Positions 1 to 11,981 of a stretch of 64,000 nt of DNA are shown here, one piece after another. This DNA comes from Loxodes magnus (lineage: Eukaryota > Ciliophora > Karyorelictea > Loxodida > Loxodidae): positions 372,001 to 436,000 of the forward strand of contig CAMPDV010000086.1 of the NCBI GenBank assembly GCA_946699065.1, given 5' to 3'. Each line of letters begins with the position of its first letter. The stretch's first letter is position 1. Below the pieces are notes generated by a model. That model saw nothing but the letters and a program-made list of their open reading frames with translations. It was not told where the DNA came from and made no database searches. The position numbers and the translations under genes were made by a program.

Positions 1-1135
1 GGTAAAAAGATCAAATCCTTATAAATATGAATGGGGATAATCTTTAATTTCGTGAATACTATTGTATACTTTATCTATTTTTTAATTACTAAGATTGATC
101 TATTATTGAGTTAGATAGAATACTTGCTAAAAACACAATTCTCACATGAATCAATAAATTTATTTTTGATTCCTTAATTAAGTTCCATTAATTTTTTTAG
201 AATTCATAATTTTCTTAGCATGTGAAAATATTTTCTTTGTATCTCCATTTAGAAGCAAAAATTTCTTTTTTGCTTTATTTTTTTGTATTTTCGCAGATTA
301 TACTAAAAGTCTTTCCAAAGTTGTTTTGCTGTCTCATGAAGATTAGTTATTTGTTAGTTTATTCTTCCAGATTTAATGTGAGCTTCTTTATATTCTGAGT
401 TAGCCCTTTTAGCCTCTATATTTCTTAGTAAAATCTTGAGGAAGCATGTTATAATTTGAGTCAGGAATAAACGTTCCTAATGTTTAATCAGCATTGTCTT
501 AGATTGTTCTTTTGATAAATTCATATTAATCTTCAAGATGATCTTAATCAATCTAAAAGAATTCTAGATAAGTTTGCAGGAAAGATTCTTAATATTTTTG
601 CCTATCTTTTGCATCTTAAAGACTCTTTATTTTATATTTCCTTTGAGCTATCTTTTCCCAATATATTATAGTATTATAAATTAAATTTACAGTGATTGGA
701 ATATGATCAGAAAATAAAATATTATTATGAGCAGTGAAGTTTGAAAATTAATTAATATTAAAATGGTTATTTATAATGATATAATCATTACTATAGTTCC
801 TTTGTGTATACATACATTAAAATTACTATCATTCATTATTTCAAGATCATTTTGTAATAGAAATTCTTATAATCTATATGCATTATCCTAATTATTTCCA
901 GGATTGTCTCAAAAACCTTATAAAGGGATGGTGAAATCTACCGACAGTATATGAGGATTCTCATCAAATTTTTTAGCAATGTGTTAAGAAGTTCATTAGC
1001 TTAATCTTTGATATCTTAATTTTTCCAACTATCAGATATGTAACAAGACGTGATTAAAATATTATCCAGTTTAATTGTAACTAATCGATTTAATTATTAT
1101 TCTTCTTCTATTTGCTCATCTATACTATTCAATTT
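1..1135 (-). pseudogene. Non-LTR retrotransposon ORF2 relic (endonuclease domain, off left edge)
   Basis: Read on the minus strand with TAR=Gln and TGA=Trp, this stretch gives pieces of an APE-type endonuclease followed by the lysine-rich linker that leads to reverse transcriptase in LINE ORF2 proteins. The clearest landmark is SDHIPITVNL near 680-720, the usual C-terminal SDHxP motif of LINE endonucleases. About 90 residues upstream ILSVDFT sits where the family has GDFN, so a key asparagine is lost. At least two frame changes (near 970 and 790) are needed to follow the protein, so the copy is dead. The reverse transcriptase would lie beyond position 1. The family assignment is inferred from the motif and its context. 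Confidence 0.6.
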
Positions 1136-1207
1136 TTCTCGTACTACTAGACATTGTAATTATTGTAATTATTATTATTTCTATTGTTATTATTAATCTT
1201 GTTATTA

Positions 1208-1340
1208 TTATTAGGATCGAGTAGTTAAAATGTATAAGATTTATTATTGTTGGATGTGACTCCATTAAGTTTTTGTTTGGAAACAGTTGATGTTAATTCC
1301 AAAAAATACAAAAATTCCAACTAAGAAATCTTAAATTTTA
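1208..1340 (+). pseudogene. Hsp70 fragment (start of the substrate-binding domain)
   Basis: About 130 bases match the Hsp70 relic at 27165-28092 on the opposite strand. The readable part is [18 protein letters not shown], which is the classical Hsp70 linker and start of the beta-sandwich domain, followed by a degraded copy of the TIPTKKSQ segment. There is no start, no stop and no remaining ATPase domain. It is the shortest of five Hsp70-derived pieces in the window. Confidence 0.75.
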
Positions 1341-1594
1341 ACTGCAATTAATTTATTTAATTTTCAATTTTTTTAATATATTTTTCTACTATTTTATAAT
1401 TTATGTCTTTTTTGCTAAATTTTTTTAATTATAAGTCTCATTTCTTTTTAAATTTCATTTATAAGTTAAATATCTTTTTAAAAATAGCTTTAAAACTGGA
1501 TTTTACAATTTATATAATTAAAACAACAATTTTTAAATGCAAGAAATATAACTAGTTTTTTAATAATAATAATCTTAATTAAAATGTTTGTGGC

Positions 1595-1700
1595 TTTGAG
1601 GTACTTCAACCTCATTTCCACTGACATCCAGTGATTGCTTTTGGATGCTTAAAATAAAAATGCGGGTCATCCAGTTTTTTCGGAGTTCTGGAACTCTAAT
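1595..1700. repeat. Four consecutive hairpins at the 3' end of ORF1 copy 1
   Basis: On the plus strand, left to right: GAGGT/ACCTC with a 6-base loop, CACTG/CAGTG with a 5-base loop, GGATG/CATCC with a 20-base loop, and GAGTT/AACTC with a 4-base loop. The last two are separated by CCAGTTTTTTCG. The stems are perfect although the sequence differs from the matching hairpins of the other ORF1 copies. Confidence 0.7.
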
Positions 1701-2387
1701 GGAAAATTCTTCTTCTGTAAATTCTTTCTTCCATCGTCACATAATTTCTTATTAATTCTCTTCAGACTTATTCGCTGTTTCTCTTCATCTTTTCCTTGCA
1801 TACCTTGCAACTCTTGAAATTATGGAATCTTGATTAGCACAGATAACATCTCTTGAGAATCCTTCTAATATTAGCTGTTTCTATTTGCCTATCGTCTTCT
1901 AGTTTCATTTTTATTTCTTAGATTAAAGGTTCTATTCTTTTTTGTCTAAGTTGCTATACTTCGATTTCTATTTGACTAATCTTTCTTCAGTATTTTAACT
2001 TTTTTCTAATAATTTTTGGTTTTCTTATCTTAATATTTTTACTTCTTCTTACAGAATATGTACAGATTTCAAAAAATTTTCAATTAATAATTATTCTTCA
2101 TTTGCATGTTTTTGCATTGTTTTTGGATTCTCTTATTTCCTATAGTTACTTGGTCTCGGTTTAGGAAGAAAGTCAATATTTTATTATTAGTTTTATTCTG
2201 TTTATGTTTATTTAAGTTCTTATTTTATTTAAGATTGTCTTAAATTTTCAACTATTGGAGGTTATTAAGATTAAGAAGACTATTATTTTATTAAAGAAGA
2301 CGTGATGGATGAAGAATTAGAAGTCTCTGACTTTTGTTCCTTTGTCTATGGAGCCTGCAAAAAACCCTTCTTGAGGCCTTCTGCCAT
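1612..2387 (-). pseudogene. ORF1 zinc-knuckle retroelement protein, copy 1, one frameshift
   Basis: The start ATG gives MAEGLKKGFLQAP, closely matching copy 4 at 34198-34968. The order is a glutamine-rich N terminus, a coiled coil, then a CCHC zinc knuckle CYLCQSRFHNFKSC (C-x2-C-x4-H-x4-C), then the family block VWREL...RIYRRR...SSRTPKKL. Length is 776 bases where 777 would keep the frame: one base is missing just before the IEV segment, upstream of the knuckle. The Trp of VWREL is TGA here and TGG in copy 4. CCHC ORF1/Gag proteins bind RNA of their own element. No ORF2 of this unit is attached. The likely stop is T1614-T1612 (TGA). The 3' tail beyond 1590 is a short TTA run. Confidence 0.75.
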
Positions 2388-3296
2388 TTTTTTGTTAATG
2401 TAGTTTTTTATATAAAATTTAAAATTATAACAATATTAGACTTTAGCTTATCTTTTCTCTACTATTCATTAAAATAAGATCTTTAGCTTTCTAGATACTT
2501 TCTTTGATCTTAAACTTTGTTTCATCATTGTTTTATTTTATAAGCATTGCTATTATAATCCAAAAATTCACAATTTAAAAATATTAGCAAAACATTTAAA
2601 AATTCATTTTTATTATTTTACTTTTAGAAACTTAGCATCATGATTCTATTTAAATCGCAGTTTCAAAATTTAAAAGTAGTTGAAGATATTAGTTTTATTA
2701 TAAAAAGACACAAATTAATGTTGCTTCATATAGATTTAAAAAAACAAGCAATGATAATATTGTAAGTAATACAAGGAGAATATAATACTAATGATATTTT
2801 TTTAACTAAGCTTAATTCTAAAGAATTGTAATAGTTAGTTCTGCTTATTCTTTAAGTTAATTTTTGAAATTTTTTAGTTAAATAAAACATTTTAATTAAG
2901 CTAGGCAGATCTATAATTTACTTAAAAAATGCTTTTTATATAATTAGTTGCTTGAGTTAATTAACTGTTTTTAATCTTGGTTATACTGATTAAATATAAA
3001 ATACGAAATGAACTATCGAGTAGAGCTAAAGATCTAATAAATTTATTAACTTTAGAGTTAAAAATTTGTATGGAATGTTTTAGATACATGATAGGTATAA
3101 TAATATAAAATAAGAAAAATATGATTTATAGATATATTATTAAAAGCTATAATTCATTCTAAATAAAAAAGTTAAATTGTAAAAATTATTGCTAGCTTCA
3201 AGAAATGCTTTTAACCACCTCTTCAGAGCAGGAGAGAAAACCTGAAGTAATTTCTCTTATCATGTTATATTATAATTAGCAATTTTCTTAATAAGA
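2388..3296. other. AT-rich stretch, no gene recognised
   Basis: No conserved motif, RNA gene or repeat was recognised on either strand. It separates two ORF1-type elements of opposite orientation. Confidence 0.5.
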
Positions 3297-4193
3297 ATGG
3301 GCCTCGTAACTAATAAAGATAGGGAAAAGATAAAAGTAGACTCTTAAACTCCAACTAAAAGCTAAAAAATCGAGGAAATAGCTCGAAATTGTCATGCATC
3401 AGGCAGTCCATAAATTCTACTTTGGAATGGAGAAAGTAGGCATTGCTTAGTTAACTCTAATGATTTTCAACTTCCGTTAAGTGGTTTAAAATCTTAAGGG
3501 ATAAACGAAAAACTTCTAAATAACTAGAGCAAAAATAAGATCAAAATGAATCAATAATGATGACCTAAGAAATGGAGATTCAAATTTACTGAAATTTATA
3601 AAATCAGCAAGCATAATAGACTGTAGAGCTACAATAAAAACTCCAAATAATAAGAAAAGAGGATATAAAAAGCACTTAAAAGAAAGATAGAATTAATAAA
3701 ATAAGATTTTCAAGATAAAATAGAGATTGAAAAGGACTTACTTGAAGAAAAAATTGAAGAAAAATAGTAAAAGTAAAAAATTGCTAATATTGTAACAATA
3801 AATGGCATCTATGGAGAAAATGTCTAATTTTTAGAGACTCAAGAAATAATTATGGGGAAACCAGGCGAAAACAAAAATAAAAAAGGTGAAAAACTAGATC
3901 TGATGCAGGAAGAGAAGAGTGATATACAGGTTGAGGGAAATCTGGCTGAAATGGAGCTGGGAAGAATAGCGAAAATAGATCACGACGAACTGAAAAGAAT
4001 GTGGAGAAGATCAAGAATTGCTAGTTCCAGAACTCGATAAAAAAAGATGCTTTTTTAACTTTTAAACTTCCTTTAAGCGATGATTTGCAATGGTACTGCA
4101 AACATTTTGATTAAATAATAAATAAATTTGATTATAGAATTAATTGCGCCTGTTGGTACGCAGCCCTTTTTAATAATAATAATAAAAAAGTGA
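3297..4193 (+). CDS. Basic coiled-coil ORF1-like retroelement protein
   Basis: With the ciliate code an uninterrupted frame of 298 codons runs from ATG 3297 to TGA 4191. The TGA pair near 3558 is read as Trp-Trp. The protein is rich in K, E and Q, with a long charged coiled-coil region around residues 100-170 (KIEIEKDLLEEKIEEKQQKQ) and a basic C terminus RMWRRSRIASSRTRQKK. This end resembles the SSRTPKKL end of ORF1 copies 1 and 4. At the DNA level it carries the same AGTTCCAGAACT hairpin followed by an A-run. No CCHC knuckle is present. The 3' side ends in an ATAATAATAATAA run, as expected for target-primed integration. I infer a diverged member of the same retroelement group on the plus strand. 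Whether it is expressed is unknown. Confidence 0.5.
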
Positions 4194-4499
4194 AATTTTT
4201 TATCTAATAAATTTTGAGAATTTTATTTAAATTTATAAATTAAGATAATTAATAAATTATAAAAGGTAGAAGGTACTTTAAAATTTGGCAATTCCAAAAA
4301 AGATAAATTTGGATATTGAAAAATAAAAACTGCAATCAAGTATAATAAAATAAGTTTTATTAAATTAAATTTTTATATTTTATGTATTTTTAAAGCATTT
4401 AACATAAAAAAATAGTAATCATAAAGTACCTTATAGAAAAATTAATAAATGCCTGATATCTTATGACTGAAAGCTAATTCACTTTATTATATATATATA

Positions 4500-4825
4500 A
4501 ATAAATAGGAAGGAACAATCCTCCAACTGACACTGACTTAAGATCTGGTACTTGGAAATACTCTTGAACCGAAAAAAGAATCTTGATAGGAGACAAGAGA
4601 GAAGACAAAGACTAAAAGGCATCAAGTAACACTATTGATGAAAGTTGCTATATATTAAGGTCTCTTAGGAACATTCCGATCACGAACTATAGAAGATGAG
4701 ACTATCAAGAGATGCTAACACTGTGGAAGACTTTAAAAAAAGAGTTGATTTTAAAAATCTTTATTAAAGAGCATGCGCCAACGAGAGTGCTACGCGCTCT
4801 ATAATCAAATTTATTTATTTGTAAT
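4500..4825 (+). mobile_element. 5'-truncated LINE-like 3' end with hairpin and TTTA tail
   Basis: This patch is clearly less AT-rich than its flanks. It ends in the hairpin AGAGTG-CTACG-CGCTCT (4784-4800) followed by ATAATCAAATTTATTTATTT. The same end closes the two composite repeats at 44921 and 62517, whose bodies are otherwise unrelated. Upstream a plus-strand frame reads as a basic protein (for example NLDRRQERRQRLKG and VEDFKKRVDFKNLYQRA). This could be the C terminus of the autonomous LINE that mobilises the composite elements. That role is inference. Confidence 0.5.
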
Positions 4826-5086
4826 GATTTCTTTAAAATGATTGAAGTAAGCATTTTATTTTTTTATGTTTTATAAGAAATTATTAGTGAAAAAATTATT
4901 TTATTTTTTAACTGTAACTTTGATATGTTTTAGTAATTGTAATTTTTACTTTGGATTATTTTTACACCTTAAAAAATAAGTTTAAGTTTAAAAATTTAAT
5001 TTTAATTTTTAAATAAATGAGAAAAATATTAAAGGCCAAATTACTATCTTAGTAACTTATACTTGAAAATAATATTTTATTATAAA

Positions 5087-5480
5087 ATGGCACCTAAGAA
5101 ATTATAGACCTCTCCAACAAAACCTAAAACTCATAATATTACGCCATCAACTATCTCTACCTCTTTAGATGGAGAATCGTAGTTTAATAAAAGCTATTAA
5201 TGAGATCTATCAACGATTTAAAATTTAACCAACTTAATGAAATTTTTTAAATCTGAAACTCGATACTACAATGGAAATCAACTCTAAACTTGATCTGTAA
5301 AAATTTAAGTAAAAAGTAAATAACAGAATAGATCGTAAAGGAAATTTAAATTCCCTGAAACTCTATGTTAGGGAAGGTCCAAATAAGTTTGAGGTGGATA
5401 TTTTTATCTAACGTTAGATTCTTTGATTCATGGCAAACCAATTAAAAGGAGAAGCATATTAATCTATTATGTTATGTTAT
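5087..5480 (+). pseudogene. ORF1-like N-terminal fragment, frameshifted
   Basis: ATG 5087 opens MAPKKLQTSPTKPKTHN, a Ser/Thr/Pro/Lys-rich start like that of other ORF1 proteins here. It then passes near 5265 into another frame that reads as a coiled coil (MEINSKLDLQKFKQKVNNRI). The frame change and the lack of any knuckle or 3' tail suggest a truncated relic. The family assignment is by resemblance only. Confidence 0.35.
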
Positions 5481-5628
5481 TTAAACTTTGACAACTTGAA
5501 TAAAGATAAGAGTATATTTGATTAAAAGCATTATATGACTTTAAAAATAAAATTTTAAATAAAGTTATATGTGATTGCTTTTATGAATTAAGCTTGTTAA
5601 TTAAATGCAAGTCTTTTAAGTCAGAATC

Positions 5629-8160
5629 TCATTACAGCATATTACAATTTTTTAGAATTTCTTCTATTTTTGACGTTCTTAAAGGTTTTACGAAAAAAAA
5701 CGCATCAACATTTTTTGCTTGAGTCTCGAAAAATTCTCCTTAATTTCCAGAACATATAACAATGGGAGTAAAAAAAATATTATTTTATAATTTAATGAAA
5801 TTTCTAATTCTTTTTGCACATTAAACACCATTTTCATCTGACATCTCGTAGTCCATTATTATTAGTCCAATATTTTGATAGTTTTATATAAATATCTCAT
5901 AACCTTCTTTGCTACTTTAAGCTTTAAAGCAGTTTTTTATTTTAAATACTTCTAAAACTTCTTGGTAGTATTAGATAGTAAGAGGATCATCATCTATAAG
6001 TAGTATAGTTTTCTGGGATCTCTCTATTTTATTAATTTCTCTTCTTTTTTCCTCGATTTTTTATATTAAATCTTTAACTTGCTTTTGCTTAATTGGTCTT
6101 ATAATGAATTAATCAATTGAATCAGTTAAAGAAGAAAATCTTTCCTTTTCTATAGAGTCTTTATTTATCATTAGGATATATAAGAAGTTGCTAATTTAAT
6201 TTTATTTCTGTTTTTATAATTATCTAAGTTCCTCGGCTAATAAAATCCCATCCATTTCGTCATAATTTGAATCCAAAATTACTAAGCTTACATGCTATTG
6301 ATTCTTATAATAATTAAGTATCTTTTCAGCCTTATTTAGCTCTTTAACTTTAAATTTTAGCTTATAAAAATAATTTTTAAAGATATTTTTGCTGCTTTTA
6401 TTTTTGTCACCTAATATAATGGATCATATTTGCTCTTTGGATCTTCTTAAGGGTGAACTTAAAAAAATCGATGAAAATACCATTTCACTTTCCTACTTGG
6501 AGACTTTTCCATTTATACTGATTGTAAATACACTACCAAAGCCAAGATTACTAGATACTTAAATATTTCCATCCATTTGACTCAAAATTTATTTAGAAAT
6601 CCAAAGTCCTAATCCAGTTCCTTAAAATTTTTTCTTTATGCTATCATCTGCTTATTAAAAAGGTGTAAATAATTTCTTTATATTTTCATTTGAAATGCCA
6701 ATTCCTGTATCATTTATCTCTATTATCAATTTTCCTTGCTTTTCATAATAATACTAATAGACATTTTCACTATCTGAAAAGTTTTAGGAACTACTTAAAC
6801 TTTTCTTAGTATAAGAATGTTTCAAAAAGCTACTATTTTTTCTTTTCAATTTGGAGTTATCAAACAATTAATTATTCATAAGGTTAATATTTATCTGCTC
6901 ATAATCTTTTACTCTTAAACTCCTAGGAGTTATCTTAGTGCTTCTTACTAGCATATTTTGTTCTGATTCTTCCTTTTCAGTTAAAAAATTCTAATTTTAT
7001 GGTTTAAGCAAAATCTCTTCTATAGAGTAATTCTAAATGAGAGGATTTTTATGTTTATCTTCCTCTGAAATGGAGTTCAAATCTGGAATTCACTTAACGT
7101 TGATTAGAACAAATCCTCTCTAAGTGAACTTTATTGCGTTTCCTATGATATTCATTAGCACTTAGATTAATTTGGTTTAATCTAGTAGCAGTGTTTTTGG
7201 TACATTCTAGTCTATCTAGCTTTCTAAGTTTAGCTATTTCCTTTCAGCTATTTATTTAAAGCACGAAACTACTTTTCATATTACTTTCCTTATTTCTACT
7301 TGTTCACATACTGATTAAAACTAAGAGAACGAAGATTTAGAAAACTCTAGGAGATTTCCAACTATGCACATTAAAATTTCTCCTGAATTTTAGGCATTTC
7401 TAAGTATTTATTTTTGATGGTTAGTATAGGAAGTCTAAATTTGAAGTATGTCAATAGATCCCAAAAGACAATTCAAAGGATTTCTTAACTCATGAATCTA
7501 AGCAGCAAAAAATTAGTCTTTCTACTAAAGTGTCAAAGCATGTTAGTCCTGGAATTTGTGGAAGTTTTAAGTGAGCTGTGAAATTCTACGTTCATATGTC
7601 ATACCTAGGAGTATAGTATAAGTAAGCAACGAAATCAATAGACTACAACTTTAAAAATAATTGGTAAATATAAATTTATCATTCGAGACATCTTACGCAA
7701 TGACGGGACAATTCTATTTAAACTAAGTTTCAAATATTGGTAAGTCAGGGTTTTCGAAATTTATTCATAAAACAGTTATGCTTCAAGCAAAGGTAAAAAG
7801 TAAATACTTTGATTAGGAATTGCTTAAAATTAGAAAAACTAAAGGAGAAATCAAGACATTTACTCAGTAATAAGTATTAAGACCGAAATTTAGGCTAACA
7901 ATAAGATCAAGTATACTTTTTAATGAAAAACTAAGTTTCAGTAGTCTGAAATTACTAGTAATTCTTAAGAACATTAAAGGAACAACAAAATCAAGGATAA
8001 GAATAATAAATTCTTTAGGCTAGGAAGTTTCTTATTAGATAAATAAATTTATAGAGAAAACGACTATTTTAAGCAGCGGAATAATAAAGCCAATCTAAAT
8101 AACTTAATGTAATTTTCCCCGCAATATAATTTCCTATAAACTGTCTTCAGATTATTCCAT
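5629..8160 (-). CDS. Hybrid histidine kinase 1 (HisKA, HATPase, two receivers)
   Basis: An 843-residue frame runs from ATG 8160 to TGA 5631 without introns. The N-terminal 190 residues hold several hydrophobic membrane segments. Next come the H-box IHELRNPLN with phospho-accepting His223, an N-box and G1 (NIIGNAIKFT; EINDTGIGIS), the G2 motif GTGLGLW at about residue 520, a first receiver-like domain, and a C-terminal receiver with LLIDDDP, phospho-accepting Asp770, ICSG and the conserved Lys in VKP. The first receiver keeps LDSNYDEMDG but has GD instead of the acidic pair and RP instead of KP, so it is probably a pseudo-receiver. Such proteins autophosphorylate and relay phosphate from His to Asp. 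The signal is unknown. It is paralogous to 14376-16958 and points away from it. Its end, TAA then TGA, is Gln-stop. Confidence 0.93.
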
Positions 8161-9849
8161 ATTAATTTAGCAATTCTTTTTAATATTTAGATAAGCTTTC
8201 TTATAAAACTAATTTTAAGAAAATAATTAAACCAATTTTCAAGTTAAACTTTTTTAAATTAATTCAATGCCCATTCTTTAAATTTTTGCTTAAACTAAGT
8301 TCTTTCATAACTTATTTTAAATAAAGCTATTAAACTATTTCATTTTAGCCTTTTACTAAGAAATAAAAATGTTAAAGAAGTTTTAAACTCTTATGAAAAT
8401 AAATCCTATTTAAATAATTTCTTTTACTATAATTAGTTAATTTTTATTAGCCTTTAAATATAATAATAGCGAATACTCTTTATAATATTAACTCTATTTT
8501 CTTAAATAGTTTAATTTATAGTAATCTACTATTATATCTTGATTCTTTAGCTATAATTAAAATAATTAAATCATCTGTTTATTTTAATCTTCATAATATC
8601 AAGATAGCCAAGCTTACACTTTCATTTAAGTCTTCTTTAATTTAATTTATTTAGCTTAGGAATTTGAAGTCTTCATATTAAAATTATATCCTTCAATAAC
8701 ACTTATTTAGCAGTGGTCTCTTTCTGTCTTCAATTTATAAAAACTTGAAAGAATTCAATTAATTATCTTTCTAAATTGGGTTAATATTTACACTTCTAAA
8801 GCTTGTTTAAACAGATTAAGAAGATGTAAATTTAATAGTTTTGAAATTACTTTGATGGAAATCCAAATATCTTTTAACTATATTTAATATAAAAGCTTCT
8901 AGGAGATATTTTAAAGGCGCTAGTCAGCAATCTTAAAGATAGAAATTATTCTATTCAATCTTTCTTATTTAAAAATGAGCTAAATTAAACATTCAGCTTT
9001 ATTCATTTAATTAGTAATGAATTTATTAGATAGTGAAAAATCCTATTCTATCTAAAATAATTGATATCTATCTATAAAGGAATAATTAATTAGAATTGCT
9101 TTATGGCCAAGATAAAGTTAAGAAGAATATCTATTTAAGCTATTTAAAAGTAAGAGCATTCTGTTTTATATAGAGGCTATCTTTCTAATATTAAGCAATT
9201 TATTATTGTTATTATGCTTGTATATCTATTAAGATAAGTAATATTAATAGTATACTTATACAAATTTCATTTTTTCCTAATTTAAGCCTACTTTTACCAT
9301 TTAAAACTTAATTTCTCTCTCTGAAAATTATCTTTAAGAAACCTTAAATTTAGAGTCTTTAGTTTAATATGAATAAATAATAAATTTCTTCATTCAAGCG
9401 AATTAAGAAATTAAATTATTTTCGTTTTTATAGAGATCCATTTCATGTAAATCACTTATTTTATAAATCAAATAAGTATAGCTAAATTATTAGGCATTGC
9501 ATCTAATATCAATTTATACATTTAACTGAAGGTAATATTTAGGATCTACTTTGTGACTTTTTGAATTTAAGAATAAGTTATAAGCAAGTGTTATTCATAA
9601 ATTGTTTATACAACTTAAATCTTTATATGGAATAAATAATAGGTAAACAACAAGAAAAATTTTAGAAATCGCATAAATTTTTAAAATAATTAGAAAATTA
9701 TATTGATTAGAAGGCTAAAGTATTTTTTGGTTTTTCTTATTAAAGAAGTTCTAGAACCATTAAAGCATTTTATATATCTTTGCGGCAGAGCTTTATAGGA
9801 TATAGCGATATTGCAATATATTTAAAAATTAAATTAATTAATTAATAAA
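8161..9849. other. AT-rich intergenic DNA
   Basis: No motif-bearing protein, RNA gene or structured repeat was recognised. Any promoter of the divergent kinase at 8160 would lie at the left end of this stretch, but no specific element can be pointed out. Confidence 0.5.
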
Positions 9850-10470
9850 ATAGTCTGAGTTTAAGATTTTATAGAATAAACAATTTAAAAACAATTATAA
9901 TATTTATTTTGCTTGCCAAATATTTATGTATCTTATAAAAAAATGTGTATAGAGCTTCATTATAATTATAATAAGTGAGATAAATTAAATATTTTATTTT
10001 TTTATTATTTTTTACATTTTGATTCAATTTTTTTCTCAAGTTTTCGGAATTTCTTTTATCATCTATATAATTATTTTTTGCTTGCTTTAGTTTGGAAATT
10101 TTAAAAGTTAATATTTTACATTTTATTTTCCACTCTATCAATTTTATTTTAAGGATAGATTAGAATTGATTAATATTCTTTCATTGATCTGTTATTCATA
10201 TTTCTAAAGTTTTATCCCTTAACTATTAAATTGAGTTATTTGATTTTTATAATTTTTAAAAGGCTTTAATATCTATTCTCTGACTCATAAGTCTTTATTT
10301 GGCTTATTTTTTCTTAATATAATATTTTTCTTAATTCAATGATCTCATCTTTTAACTTTAATACATTTTGCTAAAGATTCTTGCTTTATTCGCTAGTAAA
10401 AATTTTGATCTGCTTACATTCTAACTAAAATTAAAGCATTTCTATATACCAGATAATTTTGCTATTTTTA
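9850..10470 (-). pseudogene. Possible coiled-coil protein fragment
   Basis: The minus strand reads as a lysine/glutamate/glutamine-rich coiled coil (for example QNVLKLKDEIIELRKILYQE near 10330-10390). The reading passes between frames toward 9850, where a lysine-rich helix continues. No start, stop or family could be fixed. It may be the relic of a structural protein or chance in an A-rich region. Confidence 0.25.
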
Positions 10471-11344
10471 GGATTCTTCCTAGAAATTGGGCTTTCTATT
10501 TTATTGTTACCTCTTAGATAATTATAAACTTATAAATTGAATTATAAAAACATATCATATTTCTTAGGAGCGTATTAGATCATTATCTAAGTCCTACTTT
10601 ATTATTTTTAGTTCCTTCTAATTTAAATAAAATTTTACATTTAGTTATTATGCACATAATTTTACCTACTTTGATTTTCTACGTATGTCTAAATTTTTAA
10701 ATTAAAAATAAACTTTTCATTTATAGCAAATTTTAATTTTCTATTAGATCTGACTTCAATTTTTTGAAGAAAGGAGATACGAAATTAGTTTTAGAAATGT
10801 ATATTCCTTAATAATTTATATGAAGATTAAATTTCTTAACTTCTAATTTAGTATTTTCCAATTTTTATAAACTTAAAGAATAGAATCTAAAAATTACGCC
10901 TAATCAAAACGGGATTGCTTATAAATACCATTTCTTTTTAATATTTAAGAAAAATTAAGTATCAAATCTTAAATTATTTTATAACTCACAGCTTTGTATG
11001 AATGTATTCTAAAGATAAATTATAATAGCATAAAAAGTATAAGTGAATTTTTATTTTAAGCTGCATATGATATAAATCATTATTTTAAATACATTTTTAG
11101 AAAATAAATAAAATTTTAATTGAGAAAAAAGAAATGAAGAAGATAAAGCAACTATCAATTTTATAAATAATAATCATTTAAAATAATTAAAATCAGAAGA
11201 GTATATATAAAATTTAATTATTTTAAGTTTAAAATTATCACTAAAAATATTTATCTAATAAATAGAATGTATTTTAATTATTCTCATTTATTTTTTAATT
11301 AAATTTCACTTATTTTTAATTTTTTGTTAGGTCAGGTGAATAAT
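10471..11344. other. AT-rich intergenic DNA
   Basis: Nothing recognisable on either strand. Confidence 0.5.
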
Positions 11345-11838
11345 TCTAAAAAGGAGATAAAATCTTCAAATAAAAGTAAAATTTGATATTGATGAAAAGA
11401 TATAATGAATGTGACGGCGGTTGATAAAGCAGCAAGTAAAACAAATAAAATAACAATAACAAATGAGAAAGGAAGATTGAGTAAATAAGAAATCGAAAAG
11501 ATGATAAGCAATAGAAAAGTACAAAGCTCAAGATGCAAGTTAAAAGGAAGTTATAGAAGCAAAAAATGGATTAGAATCATATATTTAAGAATTCACTTGA
11601 AGTAGAAAAAATTCGTGATAAGATAGATGGAAATGATAAGTAGACATTGATTAAAAAGATAGAAGAGACAAATAAATGGTTGGAAGCGAATTAGAATGGT
11701 AGGAAAGCAGTTTATGAAGGAAGGTAGAAAGAAATAGAAAGTATAGTAAATCCAATAATGATGAAAGTTTATTAGGCAGGTGGAAATAATATGTCAGGTG
11801 GTAAAAAAGGAGGACCAACAGTAGAAGAAGTAGATTGA
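11345..11838 (+). pseudogene. Hsp70 3' relic ending in EEVD-TGA
   Basis: The readable pieces are [55 protein letters not shown] and the cytosolic Hsp70 C terminus VEEVD followed by TGA (11836-11838). At least three frame breaks are visible: one missing base before MNV, a short deletion after EKMI, and one extra base near 11594. The last break is shared with the relic at 27165-28092. The ATPase domain is absent. A tRNA-His gene lies 71 bases downstream on the other strand, and this Hsp70/tRNA pairing recurs at 41.6 and 50.0 kb. The VEEVD-TGA end is good evidence that TGA still terminates translation in this genome. Confidence 0.88.
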
Positions 11839-11908
11839 TTTGTCTATTTAAATATTTAAATGTTTATATATAATATATCTAGTATATTTATAAATGTTTA
11901 TAAAAAAA

Positions 11909-11981
11909 TGTCGGTGCAGAGACTTGAACTCCGGTTTCGACGGCCACAACGTCGTGCCCTAACCACCTAGACTACACCGAC
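11909..11981 (-). tRNA. tRNA-His (GTG), intact
   Basis: The 73-base cloverleaf folds fully. The acceptor stem GTCGGTG pairs with CACCGAC and the discriminator is A. The D stem is GTCT/GGGC. The anticodon stem CGACG/CGTCG carries loop TTGTGGC (anticodon GTG, histidine). The T stem CGGAG/CTCTG carries loop TTCAAGT and pairs with one G-U. A run of seven T follows directly on the transcribed strand, which fits a polymerase III terminator. Two further copies in the window (42027 and 50032) carry damage, so this is the most likely functional one. Confidence 0.95.

Noticed and set aside
9869..10141. 90-codon standard-code ORF on the minus strand
   Set aside because: It is lysine/isoleucine-rich and has no recognisable family; at best the end of a degraded coiled-coil frame, listed as such with low confidence.
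11332..11538. Minus-strand ORFs over the Hsp70 relic (and the plus-strand ones at 27384-27598)
   Set aside because: They are antisense reflections of the Hsp70 relics, not genes.
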